Positions 32,571 through 41,846 of a stretch of 46,376 nt of DNA are shown in pieces. Source of the DNA: an uncultured Alistipes sp. (GTDB taxonomy: Bacteria; Bacteroidota; Bacteroidia; Bacteroidales; Rikenellaceae); NCBI GenBank assembly GCA_900769445.1, contig CAAGGR010000131.1, forward strand, positions 1 through 46,376, in the 5' to 3' direction. The translations under genes were made by a program, and so were the position numbers. A model generated the notes under the pieces. That model was not told the DNA's origin and did not search any database. It saw only the letters and a list, made by a program, of their open reading frames with translations. How positions within the stretch are numbered: the stretch's first letter is position 1; every line of letters begins with the position of its first letter.

Positions 32571-34046
32571 ATGTTAGAGAAGTTAGCTAAACAGACTGCA
32601 ATATATGGCATCAGCACGATAGTTGTGAGGTTTCTAAACTATCTGCTAACACCATACTATACTCGCATCTTCGACCAGGGCGAGTATGGCATTGTAACTG
32701 ACATATATGCACTGATACCCTTTGCGTTAGTGTTGCTATCTATGGGTATGGAGTCGAGCTACTTCCGTTTTACCACACGTGCCGAGGAGGAGGGGGGTGA
32801 TATTGCCGCTAAGAAGCGCGAGGTATTCGCCACAACGTGGGGCTTAACATCGCTAAATGCCATCATCTTCTTCGTTGCGGTACTGCTCTTTAGTGCGCCC
32901 ATATCGCGCGCTATGGGTGCTGTCTACGTGGCACACCCCGAGTATGTCGCTATCGTAGCAGCTATCGTTATGCTCGATGTCTTTGCTATGATACCCTTCT
33001 CTCGCCTACGTGAGCAGGGACGAGCGATGCACTTTGTGCTGCTCAAGGCTCTCAGCGTGCTACTCAACGTAACGCTCGCCATAGGCTTTGGCATTGCAGG
33101 ACTCTACTCCACAACCTTTGGCGTAGGCTGGGTACTTATCGCCAACCTTATAGCGAGCGCTGTAACACTCATAGCGTTGCTACCATCGACAAATCGCGTC
33201 ATCCCACGCATTAAGATAGACCTTGTCCGCAGAATTATGGTCTACTCTCTGCCACTGCTCGTTAGTGGTATTGCGGGTACAGCAAATGAGTTTATCGACC
33301 GCCAGATGATTAAGTACCTCACACCCGAGGCTACAGCGATGGCGGAACTTGGCATCTATGGTGCTATCGTAAAGATTGCTGTTGTGATGACGCTCTTTAC
33401 ACAGATGTACCGCCTTGCTGCCGAGCCATTCTTCCTTGCGGGCTTTAAGAAGGAGGAGTTCAAAGAGGCAAATGCCGCCTCGATGAAGTACTTTGTTATC
33501 GCCTCAATGCTGATCTTCCTCGGTATCACACTATTTAGCGATTTGTTTGCCCTAATCGTAGGTCGCGACTTCCGCGAGGGCATCGATATTCTACCTATCG
33601 TACTATTGTCGAATGTCTTTGCCGGCATATGGTTTAACCTCTCGTTCTGGTATAAGCGCGAGGAGAAGACCAAATATGCGATGTCGATAACCTTCTTGGG
33701 GCTTGTCATTACCGTTGCACTCAGCTTTGTGCTTGTACCAAAGATGGGTTACCGCGGTGCCGCATGGGTGCGCCTTGTAGCGGAGGGGGCTATGGTGGTG
33801 TGGAGCTATATGCTCTGCCGTAAGCACTACCCTATACCCTACGACCTAAAGCGTATAGGCGAATATTTTGTGGTGGGAGGTGCCGCATACGCTACATCAA
33901 TAATCTTTATAGAGCCTCTCGGAGGGTCTATTAAGATTGTTGGAAATATTGCGCTCTTCATCGTGGTTATATGCTATGCTGTATGGCGCGAAAATATTGA
34001 TGTTAAGAGACTTGGAAAGTCTATAATTGGGAGATTTATACGATGA
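32571..34046 (+). CDS. Oligosaccharide/lipid-linked glycan flippase (MATE-like)
   Basis: A 491-residue polytopic membrane protein with about 12-14 hydrophobic segments. The N-terminal KQTAIYGISTIVVRFLNYLL and LTPYYTRIF are typical of the polysaccharide biosynthesis (Wzx/MATE-like) flippase family. The ATG at 32571 is chosen over an in-frame GTG at 32556, which lies close to the predicted transcription start. The protein moves lipid-linked saccharides across the inner membrane, or lipid II if it is a MurJ-like member; the substrate is not evident. It overlaps holB by four bases (ATGA). Confidence 0.85.
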   Translation: MLEKLAKQTAIYGISTIVVRFLNYLLTPYYTRIFDQGEYGIVTDIYALIPFALVLLSMGMESSYFRFTTRAEEEGGDIAAKKREVFATTWGLTSLNAIIFFVAVLLFSAPISRAMGAVYVAHPEYVAIVAAIVMLDVFAMIPFSRLREQGRAMHFVLLKALSVLLNVTLAIGFGIAGLYSTTFGVGWVLIANLIASAVTLIALLPSTNRVIPRIKIDLVRRIMVYSLPLLVSGIAGTANEFIDRQMIKYLTPEATAMAELGIYGAIVKIAVVMTLFTQMYRLAAEPFFLAGFKKEEFKEANAASMKYFVIASMLIFLGITLFSDLFALIVGRDFREGIDILPIVLLSNVFAGIWFNLSFWYKREEKTKYAMSITFLGLVITVALSFVLVPKMGYRGAAWVRLVAEGAMVVWSYMLCRKHYPIPYDLKRIGEYFVVGGAAYATSIIFIEPLGGSIKIVGNIALFIVVICYAVWRENIDVKRLGKSIIGRFIR

Positions 34047-35188
34047 GATTTGCTGATATCATAGGACACGACGAACTAAAGGCGAGGTTGCGCTCTCAGA
34101 TAGATGCTGGGCGTGTGAGCCATGCACAACTCTTTAGTGGCGAGGCTGGCTTTGGTACACTGCCTCTGGCTCTTGCCTACGTGCAATACCTCTTCTGCAA
34201 GAACCGCCACGATGGCGACTCGTGTGGCGTATGCCCTTCGTGCCAGCAGATTGAGGCCTTAGCCCATCCCGACCTACACTTTGTCTTCCCCGTAAACAAG
34301 CGCGAGAAGAGGTCGGGCGAGGTGGTTACAAGCGACATGTTTATCGACAAGTGGCGCGAGATATGGCACTCCAAGAGTGGCATATTCTCGGCTGAGGAGT
34401 GGTACTCGATGCTCGACCTTGGCAAGACGATGAAGGGTCTAATCTCTGCGAAGGAGTCGGAGGAGATAATCCGCAAACTCCAGTTCAAGAGCTTCTCGTC
34501 GGACTACAAGGCGATGATTATATGGCTCCCCGAAACCATGAATCAGGAGGCAGCAAACAAGATTTTGAAGATATTAGAGGAGCCTTGGGAGAAGACGCTC
34601 TTTATCCTTGTCTCGGAGCATACAGAGCTACTTTTGCAGACCATAACATCCCGCACACAGGAGGTGTCGGTGGGTCGCATCGATATCGAAACCCTCAAGC
34701 AGATAGCTATGGCAGAGGGCAAGAGTGAACATGAGGCACACACCATGGCGCGCTTGGCTAATGGCTCGATGCTCGAACTACGAGAGCTTATACAAGGTGA
34801 GACTGACGAGATTCGCAATACGTCGTTCGAACTTTTTGTGCGCCTAATGCGCCTAAGCTACAACGACAAGCATCTCGAACTCTTCGAGTGGGCAGATGAC
34901 ATCTCGGCGCTCTCACGCGAGGGTCAGCGACAATTCTTCCTTCACTCTGTGCGCCTACTCCGCGAGAGCTATATGCTCCACGCAGGTCTTGGCTCGTTGA
35001 GCTACCTATGGGGCGAGGAGGAGAAGTTCTGTCGCAACTTTGCCCCCTTTATTGGCAATCAGAACATCGAGATTTTGGTGGAGGAGATAGAGCGCGCGAT
35101 GCTACAAATAGCGCAGAATGGCGCACCCCGCATAGTATTTACCCACTTCGCCCTCGCGGTATCGAAGCAAATCAATAAATTGCAGTAA
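34043..35188 (+). CDS. holB: DNA polymerase III delta-prime subunit
   Basis: A 381-residue clamp-loader subunit. It has an N-terminal FADIIGHDELKARLR, a degenerate P-loop GEAGFGTL (33-40, lacking the Lys-Thr of a working Walker A, normal for delta-prime) and a four-cysteine zinc module (Cys52, Cys61, Cys64, Cys67 in CGVCPSC). NQEAANKILKILEEPWEKTLFILVSEH and ITSRTQ follow. It is translationally coupled on both sides: ATGA with the flippase and TAATG with folK. Confidence 0.9.
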   Translation: MRFADIIGHDELKARLRSQIDAGRVSHAQLFSGEAGFGTLPLALAYVQYLFCKNRHDGDSCGVCPSCQQIEALAHPDLHFVFPVNKREKRSGEVVTSDMFIDKWREIWHSKSGIFSAEEWYSMLDLGKTMKGLISAKESEEIIRKLQFKSFSSDYKAMIIWLPETMNQEAANKILKILEEPWEKTLFILVSEHTELLLQTITSRTQEVSVGRIDIETLKQIAMAEGKSEHEAHTMARLANGSMLELRELIQGETDEIRNTSFELFVRLMRLSYNDKHLELFEWADDISALSREGQRQFFLHSVRLLRESYMLHAGLGSLSYLWGEEEKFCRNFAPFIGNQNIEILVEEIERAMLQIAQNGAPRIVFTHFALAVSKQINKLQ

Positions 35189-35682
35189 TGGGAGAGCAGA
35201 GTGTTGTATTGCTGTTAGGCTCTAATGATATCGAGGCGCAGAGCATCGTAAGCAAGGCAATCGATATTATCGGTCTTGCCATTGGCGAGGTTAAGAAGAT
35301 ATCGCAGAGCTACAGAAGTGAGGCCTATGGTTTTAGCTCCGATAGAGAGTTTGTAAATCAGGCTATCGAGGTTAGCACGACCCTTGATGCCTACGAGGTG
35401 TTACGTCGCATAAACCTTATCGAGGCTCTGTTGGGTCGTGATCGCGAGGAGGAGCAGAGGGTAAAGGCGGAGCGTGGCGAAGCCTATGCCTCACGCCCTA
35501 TCGACATAGATATAATTTTCTATGGCGATATGACGTTTGCAGATAGCAGGCTTACCATCCCCTACCACTTTTTGAGCGAGAGGGAGTATGCCCTGCGCCC
35601 TGTAGCAGATGTAGCGCCAGAGCGTAAGCACCCAGCCTTAGCTGCGACACCGCGACAGATGCTCGAGGCTTTGACAAGATAG
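35188..35682 (+). CDS. folK: 2-amino-4-hydroxy-6-hydroxymethyldihydropteridine diphosphokinase
   Basis: A 164-residue HPPK of folate synthesis. LLLGSNDIEAQSIVSKAI opens the protein, YRSEAYGFSSDREFVNQAI follows near 42-60, and RPIDIDIIFYGD (about 103-114) holds the Mg-binding Asp pair. The C-terminal segment IPYHFLSEREYALRPVADVAPE is typical. The ATG shares one base with the holB stop codon. Confidence 0.93.
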   Translation: MGEQSVVLLLGSNDIEAQSIVSKAIDIIGLAIGEVKKISQSYRSEAYGFSSDREFVNQAIEVSTTLDAYEVLRRINLIEALLGRDREEEQRVKAERGEAYASRPIDIDIIFYGDMTFADSRLTIPYHFLSEREYALRPVADVAPERKHPALAATPRQMLEALTR

Positions 35683-35697
35683 ATTAAATGTTGAGAT

Positions 35698-36261
35698 ATG
35701 AGAAGATTAACAAAAATAGTAGCCATCATCGTTGCACTTGTTGCAATGGTAGGCTGTTTTCAGGAGGAGAAGCAGGGAACACGCATGCGCATCGCCCTGC
35801 ACTCACAAAATGTATCTACCGACCCTGTTTTGAAGACCTCGCACGACATCGAGGCCTACGCCTTCTATGTAGAGAAGGGATCGAAATGGACGGTGGCAAG
35901 TTGGGAGGATGCTTATAACCACGTCATCACAAATAAGAACAACACGAATATTGTTCTCACCACACCAGACTTGTACGGCGAATACGACCCTACAGCTGAG
36001 TACCAGCTCACACTGGAGCTATGGTCGCAGTACACCTTCATCGTAGTTGTGGATAAGACCAACAGAATATACGCCTCACGCTTTTATGAGACCCCTGTAA
36101 ACATACCTGAGATAATGGCACAGCTACACCTCTACGCCTATAAGAAGAGTGGCACAGCAAATGGCTGGGATATGGTAAACCCATTCCCTGATGAGGCTCG
36201 TGAGCCTCTTGTGCCTGTAGAGGAGGAGACAGAAGAGGAGACAGAGGAGAGTAATGAGTAA
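35698..36261 (+). CDS. Lipoprotein, unknown function
   Basis: A 187-residue protein with a type II signal peptide (MRRLTKIVAIIVALVAMVGC, lipidated Cys20) followed by FQEEKQG, an acidic stretch like a Bacteroidota surface-export signal. The mature part is beta-rich, of DUF4843-like or fibronectin-like appearance (YQLTLELWSQYTFIVVVDKTN). It ends in a run of glutamates (PVEEETEEETEESNE). No family is recognised with certainty. It sits 15 bases after folK and just before another lipoprotein. Confidence 0.7.
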   Translation: MRRLTKIVAIIVALVAMVGCFQEEKQGTRMRIALHSQNVSTDPVLKTSHDIEAYAFYVEKGSKWTVASWEDAYNHVITNKNNTNIVLTTPDLYGEYDPTAEYQLTLELWSQYTFIVVVDKTNRIYASRFYETPVNIPEIMAQLHLYAYKKSGTANGWDMVNPFPDEAREPLVPVEEETEEETEESNE

Positions 36262-36280
36262 ACAGCAGATAACCTACGCA

Positions 36281-38407
36281 ATGAAACACGAAAATAGCAT
36301 AGCACGAAGCATCACACGCCTAATATCTGTGGCGATAGTTCTGCTCTTTGGTGGCGCACTACTAACCAAGTGTGCCTCAACGATGACACCTACGGGAGGC
36401 CCTAAGGACACACTGCCTCCTGTCATCTTACTTATGGAGCCTAATAACTTCACCACAAATATCGACACACTCCATCCGCCAAAGATTTTGATTGGCTTCA
36501 ACGAGTATGTCCAGATTAAAGACCTGCAAAAGGAGCTGTATACATCGCCAGCAATGAAGAAGAAGCCTTCAGTGGTGCGCCGTGGTCAGGGCATCGTGGT
36601 AACGATAAAGGATACCCTCATTCCAAATACGACCTACGCCATAAACTTCGGCTCGTCGATATTGGATAACAACGAGGGCAACCCTCTACACTCGATGCGC
36701 TATGTCTTCTCTACAGGCCCCGAGATCGACTCGATGTATATGTCTGGATATACGGCAGACTCATACAAGGCCGACTCTGTAGGTAAGTCCTTTATCTACT
36801 TCTTTATAGCCGACTCTGTGGAGCAACCTAAGGAGTGGGACTCTACAATGTTTAAGTATAAGCCTGCTGTTATAGCACGTGCCGAGAAGAATGGTATCTT
36901 CATCGCACAAAACCTTAAGCCTGTAGACTACCGCATCTACGCCTTCGAGGACACCAACAACAATATGGAGTATGAGCCATCGGTAGACCAGATTGGCTTC
37001 CTCGATACGGTCTACAACCCTAAGGATATGCCAGGCTTCTATATCTGGTTCGACTCACTACGTCGCTACCCTTCGGCAGACCCACAGCTCTACTTCCGTA
37101 TGTTTAAGGATCGTCGCTTTGCGCGTCAGACGCTATCGGCACAGGAGCGACTAAATAGACATAAGGCGATGCTCTACTTCGGTGCGCCAAACCCTGAGGT
37201 TACAAGCATCCGCTTCGACTCTATCCCCGAGGACAAGGTTATCTATGACCCTAAGACCATTGGTAAGGATACCGTAGCCCTATGGTTCGATATGGCTCCC
37301 GAGGAGCTGCCTGACACCATCAAGGGAGAGATTACCTACTTCAAGCACGACTCTATAAACAACCTGGTGGAGTCTACCGATAAGCTGCGCCTTGCGTGGG
37401 TAAAGACCGAGACTAAGGAGGAGCGCAAAAAGCGTGAGGAGATGGAGAAGGAGCGCGAAAAGGCAGAAAAGAATGGCGAGGAGTGGGTAGAGCCAGAGCA
37501 ACCAAACCCATTCAAGATTACCATCCCTACATCTGGCGACTACAACAAGGATAAGCGCTTCAACATAGAGTTTGACTATCCGCTTACTAAGTTCGACACC
37601 GCAGCTATAACCTTCACTATGACCTCGGAGCAGATTACCGAGCCTCAGAACGTGGAGTTTCACTTTATCCAAGATACGCTCAACCGCCAGAGGTATCGTC
37701 TGCAGACAGAGTGGACTCCAAATGCCAAGTACGAACTTCTTATCCCTGCAGGTGCCTTCGAGAATGTGGCTCGCGAGAGCAACGACACGCTTAAATATAC
37801 CTACACTGGCTCTAACCCCGAAAAGTTTGCGCTTGTGAATGTTAAGGTTAGTGGCACACACCCTAAGGCGAAGTATATCCTTCAGCTTACAAATGCTCAG
37901 GGTAAGGTGCAGAAGGAGATTAGTTATGTTACTCCTGGCAAGTATAAGTTCGAATATGTAACCCCTGGCGATATTATGCTTCGCGTGGTGGAGGATATGA
38001 ACGCCAATGGCAAGTGGGATACTGGCGATATGGTGCTTATGCGCCAGCCTGAGCGCACCGAGATCTTCAAGAACGAGGAGGGCGTGGAGCTTATCACCAC
38101 AAAGGAGAACTGGGAGTACGACTTGGAGGTAGATATGGATAAACTCTTTGCCCCAATAACTATGGAGTCGCTGATAAAGCTACTCAACGACAAGGAGGAT
38201 GAGCGACTTAAGAAGCTCGCCGAAGAGGAGGCTAAGAAGCGTAAGGAGCAGTCCAACAAAAAGAACAATCAAGGCTCAGGCATGGGCTTTGGTGGCGTAG
38301 GCGGAGCACTCGGTGGTCTTGGTGGTGGCTCAACCGGTGGCTTTGGCGGAGGCTCAACCAGTGGTGGTCTACGCAGTGGCTCTATGGGTGGTAATATGCA
38401 ACGATAG
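36281..38407 (+). CDS. Large Ig-like-domain lipoprotein with Gly-rich tail
   Basis: A 708-residue protein from the ATG at 36281 (an in-frame ATG at 36254 overlapping the previous stop is possible). The signal ends ALLTKCAS; Cys31 is probably lipidated although Lys at -1 is unusual. The conserved start MTPTGGPKDTLPP is diagnostic of a Bacteroidota Ig-like lipoprotein family with SbsA-type Ig domains. A charged coiled stretch (KEERKKREEMEKEREKAEK) lies near residue 390. A second Ig-like region and an SdrD-like VVEDMNANGKWDTGD segment follow. The last 45 residues are Gly/Ser-rich. Presumably periplasmic or outer-membrane-anchored; exact role unknown. Confidence 0.8.
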   Translation: MKHENSIARSITRLISVAIVLLFGGALLTKCASTMTPTGGPKDTLPPVILLMEPNNFTTNIDTLHPPKILIGFNEYVQIKDLQKELYTSPAMKKKPSVVRRGQGIVVTIKDTLIPNTTYAINFGSSILDNNEGNPLHSMRYVFSTGPEIDSMYMSGYTADSYKADSVGKSFIYFFIADSVEQPKEWDSTMFKYKPAVIARAEKNGIFIAQNLKPVDYRIYAFEDTNNNMEYEPSVDQIGFLDTVYNPKDMPGFYIWFDSLRRYPSADPQLYFRMFKDRRFARQTLSAQERLNRHKAMLYFGAPNPEVTSIRFDSIPEDKVIYDPKTIGKDTVALWFDMAPEELPDTIKGEITYFKHDSINNLVESTDKLRLAWVKTETKEERKKREEMEKEREKAEKNGEEWVEPEQPNPFKITIPTSGDYNKDKRFNIEFDYPLTKFDTAAITFTMTSEQITEPQNVEFHFIQDTLNRQRYRLQTEWTPNAKYELLIPAGAFENVARESNDTLKYTYTGSNPEKFALVNVKVSGTHPKAKYILQLTNAQGKVQKEISYVTPGKYKFEYVTPGDIMLRVVEDMNANGKWDTGDMVLMRQPERTEIFKNEEGVELITTKENWEYDLEVDMDKLFAPITMESLIKLLNDKEDERLKKLAEEEAKKRKEQSNKKNNQGSGMGFGGVGGALGGLGGGSTGGFGGGSTSGGLRSGSMGGNMQR

Positions 38408-38417
38408 TGAGTAGAGA

Positions 38418-39374
38418 ATGATGATGACAATGAGAAAAAATAGAAAAGGAAATAACAATATAAGGGCAGTTATATCTGCGGTGCTTGTGGTTGTAGCCCT
38501 ACTAAGTTCGGAGCGCGCCACAGCACAGCACACGCTATCTGTAACGGGTGGTAGTGGTGCATCCTACGCCCGCTTCTACCCTGCGGAGGTAACTAAGTGG
38601 GTGTGGGGTTGTGAGTCGTTTGGTCTCTCGTGGCGTTTCTATAGCCCTAAGCCTCGTTTTGTTGGTGCTGTAGGTCTCGATTTGGACTATGTGCAGCGAG
38701 GCTTCTCCTTTGCCTACTATGACGACCCAGAGACTGTTACCGATGAGTTTGGCGACCAGAAGATTATACACCACTACGAGTACTACACCCGTAGAGTAAA
38801 CTCATTGATGCTACCCTTCGTCTGGCAACCACATGTCTACGCGGCGCGCAACCACCTCAGACTATTTGTCGAGGCGGCAATTGTCTTCTCCTTCAACATC
38901 TCGTCGACATACGAGTATCAGGGCGATAGATTCCCAGGTGGCAAGTATGAGTGGAAGATACCTCGAGACAACCGCTTTGGCTACGGCCTCTCGGGTGGAG
39001 CAGGTTTTGCCCTACTCTTTGGTCAGGTGGAGGTCGGCCTAAAGGCTAAATACGACTTTGGCTACTCGGATATCCTTAAAAACCGAAACAAGTACTACTC
39101 ATACGATACCGATGGCGGATATGGTAGCATGAACCCATTTGGATACCAGCCACTACGCTCACCAATGGATAACCTCACATTCCTAATGACCGTAGGTTGG
39201 CGCTTCAACGCCCGAGGCTTCGATGAGTGGTTTACCGTACGCCCTAAGAAGGAGCGCTCCTTAGACTCCTTCAACTTCTCTCAACAGACAGGCGCACAGG
39301 GCAACAATGGCGGTCAGCAGAGAGGAAACGCAGGCGGTGGTAAGAACTCTCGCCCAGGAACAGCACGACGATAG
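38418..39374 (+). CDS. PorT-like outer-membrane beta-barrel protein
   Basis: A 318-residue protein with a signal peptide (ending ERATAQ) and a PorT-family eight-strand barrel pattern: SVTGGSGASYARFYP, AVGLDLDYVQRGFSF, NSLMLPFVWQPHVY, RLFVEAAIVFSFNIS and FLMTVGWRFNARG. A 60-residue low-complexity tail rich in Gly, Asn and Arg follows the last strand, so the C-terminus is not the usual aromatic residue. The start could be any of the first three Met codons. It is encoded 10 bases after the Ig-like lipoprotein. Confidence 0.78.
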   Translation: MMMTMRKNRKGNNNIRAVISAVLVVVALLSSERATAQHTLSVTGGSGASYARFYPAEVTKWVWGCESFGLSWRFYSPKPRFVGAVGLDLDYVQRGFSFAYYDDPETVTDEFGDQKIIHHYEYYTRRVNSLMLPFVWQPHVYAARNHLRLFVEAAIVFSFNISSTYEYQGDRFPGGKYEWKIPRDNRFGYGLSGGAGFALLFGQVEVGLKAKYDFGYSDILKNRNKYYSYDTDGGYGSMNPFGYQPLRSPMDNLTFLMTVGWRFNARGFDEWFTVRPKKERSLDSFNFSQQTGAQGNNGGQQRGNAGGGKNSRPGTARR

Positions 39375-39402
39375 ATACGATAACTAAAAACATAATATAA
39401 CT

Positions 39403-39741
39403 ATGGATTCAACAAGACAGCAAAAGATTGCGCGACAGATACAGCGCGATATCGCAGAAATTTTGCAGAAGGACTTGGCAGATACAATACGCGGCTCCCT
39501 CGTTACGGTAACCACCGTGCGTGTATCTCCCGACTTAGCATACGCCAAACTATACATTAGCATCTTCCCATTCGAGCGCTGCACAGCTATCCTCGAGGCT
39601 ATCAAGGAGAAGAGCTGGTATGTACGCAAGTTGCTCGGCAGCCGCATCCGCAATCAGCTCAAGATTGTGCCAGAGTTGGAGTGGTTTATCGACGACTCGT
39701 TGGAGTATATCGAGAATATCGACAACCTCCTAAAGGAGTAA
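39403..39741 (+). CDS. rbfA: Ribosome-binding factor A
   Basis: A 112-residue RbfA that assists maturation of the 30S subunit by acting on the 5' end of 16S rRNA. Features are RQQKIARQIQRDIAEILQKDL, VTVTTVRVSPDLAYAKLYISIFP (the KH-fold core) and IRNQLKIVPELEWFIDDSLEY. The rbfA-permease order is one I know from other Bacteroidota. Confidence 0.93.
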   Translation: MDSTRQQKIARQIQRDIAEILQKDLADTIRGSLVTVTTVRVSPDLAYAKLYISIFPFERCTAILEAIKEKSWYVRKLLGSRIRNQLKIVPELEWFIDDSLEYIENIDNLLKE

Positions 39742-39753
39742 CACCTCGAGGCT

Positions 39754-40938
39754 ATGCTTTGGAGTAGGTTTGCGTTACGCTATATGTTTTCACCGAAATC
39801 ACACTCGGTGATAAACATCATTGCGTGGGTAAGCCTCGTAGCTGTAGCTGTGCCTACCGCAGCAATGATAATACTGCTTGCGATGTTCAACGGTCTTACC
39901 GAGAGCATCGAGGAGCTTAACACCGCCATAGATGCCGATATCGAGGTTGTTACCAAGCGTGGCCAGACCTTCCACCAAGAGGCAATCGATACCGAGAGCC
40001 TTAGCGCAATAGAGGGTGTTGTATGCGTAACACCATATATCGAACAGAGTGTCATGGCATCTGCCACAGGGCGACAATATCCTATTCGCATTCGTGGTGT
40101 AGAGCAGAGCTACTTCGAGGTTATGGCTCTCGATAACTATGTTGTACGCGGCTCGTTAGATGCTCTTGCTGCGGGAGAGATGATTCTTGGTGCCTCGTTA
40201 GCATCATCATTGGGAGCATATGGCATCGGCACAGAGATAGAGCTATACGCACTAAACCGTAAACAGCTCTCCACGCTACTACCCACAAGTGGCATATCGA
40301 AGCATAAAACGCGCTTGGGAGGTGTTGTCTCTGCCAACAATCAGATAAACGAGAGCGTGGCACTTATCAACTTAGATAGCGCACAAGAGCTGCTTAACTA
40401 CGCCGATAGAATCTCTGGCATAGCCATCAAAATAGCACCCGAAAGCAACTCGAAGCACATCATAAATGAGTTGTCCGCTATCGCTGGCGAGGAGTTCGAC
40501 ATCCTCACACGCGACAGAAAGAACGCCTCGGTAAATGCCATTCTTCGAATGGAGAAGTTTGCCATCGTACTTATAGGCGCGCTTATAGCCTTAGTGGCGA
40601 CATTTGCGATTGTGGGCTCGGTAGTTATGCTGATGACCGAGAAGCGTCGCGACATAGCAACCCTACGCGCTATAGGAGCATCTAACCAACTTATTCGCAA
40701 TATCTTTACTGGCGAGGGTGTGATTCTATCCTCGGCAGGAACGCTCCTCGGAGCAGTACTCGGCATAGGCTTTACCCTTGTACAGAAGTATTGGGGTGTG
40801 GTTAAAATCCCTGGTGGAAGCATCTTGGAGAGCTATCCCGTTAGCCTAAGCGCCATAGATATAGCCATTGTCGTAGTAATAGTTATGACAATGGGAACAG
40901 CAATATCAACACTAACCGTAAAATCAAGATTAAGATAG
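39754..40938 (+). CDS. LolC/LolE-type ABC transporter permease (second copy)
   Basis: A 394-residue MacB/FtsX-fold permease. It starts WSRFALRYMFSPKSHSVINIIAWVSL, the usual Lol permease N-terminus, with the first membrane helix at about 21-43. The periplasmic domain spans about 45-265. Three C-terminal helices surround the coupling motif TLRAIGASNQLIRNIF. With the permease at 28775-30010 it probably forms a LolCE-like heterodimer that extracts lipoproteins from the inner membrane, with a LolD encoded elsewhere. It is 12 bases after rbfA and 2 bases before the DUF4296 gene. Confidence 0.87.
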   Translation: MLWSRFALRYMFSPKSHSVINIIAWVSLVAVAVPTAAMIILLAMFNGLTESIEELNTAIDADIEVVTKRGQTFHQEAIDTESLSAIEGVVCVTPYIEQSVMASATGRQYPIRIRGVEQSYFEVMALDNYVVRGSLDALAAGEMILGASLASSLGAYGIGTEIELYALNRKQLSTLLPTSGISKHKTRLGGVVSANNQINESVALINLDSAQELLNYADRISGIAIKIAPESNSKHIINELSAIAGEEFDILTRDRKNASVNAILRMEKFAIVLIGALIALVATFAIVGSVVMLMTEKRRDIATLRAIGASNQLIRNIFTGEGVILSSAGTLLGAVLGIGFTLVQKYWGVVKIPGGSILESYPVSLSAIDIAIVVVIVMTMGTAISTLTVKSRLR

Positions 40939-40940
40939 AT

Positions 40941-41846
40941 ATGAGAGTAAAGAGAGTATTTATCACAATAATAGCACTTATCGTTGCCTCCTGCTCAGGG
41001 CCTAAGGTTATCCCCGATACGATTTTGGTGGATATTTTCCACGACGCCTTCTTGGCAAATGCCTACACTGCGGAGACGAATATCGCTACGGACTCGTTGT
41101 ATATCTACGAGCCTATATTCAAGCGCTATGGCTATACGATAGATGACCTTCAGCACACTCTCACCACAATCAACGAGCGCAAGAGTTCGCGAATAAGCGA
41201 TATTATGCATGATGTGAGTAAGAAGTTAGAGCAGGAACATAAGGCGGAGCAGCGTAAAATCGTGGTTCTCGACACCATCGACAACTATGCTAAACGTCGC
41301 TATACACGCACCGTATATAGTGATTCTCTTATCCGCGTAAATAAATTCCGCGATACCACAAAGCTCCAAATTCGCCTTAAGGATCTAATCGAGGGCGAAT
41401 ATACCGTATCGTTTGACTACTTTATCGACACCCTCGATGAAAACCGCAACTCACGTGTCGAGGCATATGTTATTGTCAACGATACGACCCACGTGCTACG
41501 CAATACTATGATGCTTAGCCGCTACCGCAATGGCTCATATAGTCGCAAGTTCAACATCGACACTCAGCATAAGGAGTTGTACGTAAATATGTACTACCAC
41601 CCTAAGAACGAGGAGTCGAAGTTGCCAGGCATCACAATCCGCAATTTTAAGATTGTACGAGTGCTACCTACCGAGATCTCTGTTGATAGCCTCTATCTGG
41701 AGCAGCTAAACCTCAGCATCTTCAACCACGACCTTATGACCGCATTTACACGCGATACGGTCAAGATTCTCGAGCAGCGCGATTCAACACTCATAGACTC
41801 ATTATCGTATGCAACGCAGGATAGCATCGCATTACACACTAATTAA
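40941..41846 (+). CDS. DUF4296-type lipoprotein
   Basis: A 301-residue protein with a type II signal peptide (ending IALIVASC; Cys18). Residues 24-110 have the helical DUF4296 pattern: PDTILVDIFHDAFLANAY and IFKRYGYTIDDLQHTL. The C-terminal half is beta-rich and of unknown role. The last 38 bases overlap the start of the amidohydrolase gene, a conserved-looking arrangement that suggests coupled translation. Confidence 0.78.
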   Translation: MRVKRVFITIIALIVASCSGPKVIPDTILVDIFHDAFLANAYTAETNIATDSLYIYEPIFKRYGYTIDDLQHTLTTINERKSSRISDIMHDVSKKLEQEHKAEQRKIVVLDTIDNYAKRRYTRTVYSDSLIRVNKFRDTTKLQIRLKDLIEGEYTVSFDYFIDTLDENRNSRVEAYVIVNDTTHVLRNTMMLSRYRNGSYSRKFNIDTQHKELYVNMYYHPKNEESKLPGITIRNFKIVRVLPTEISVDSLYLEQLNLSIFNHDLMTAFTRDTVKILEQRDSTLIDSLSYATQDSIALHTN

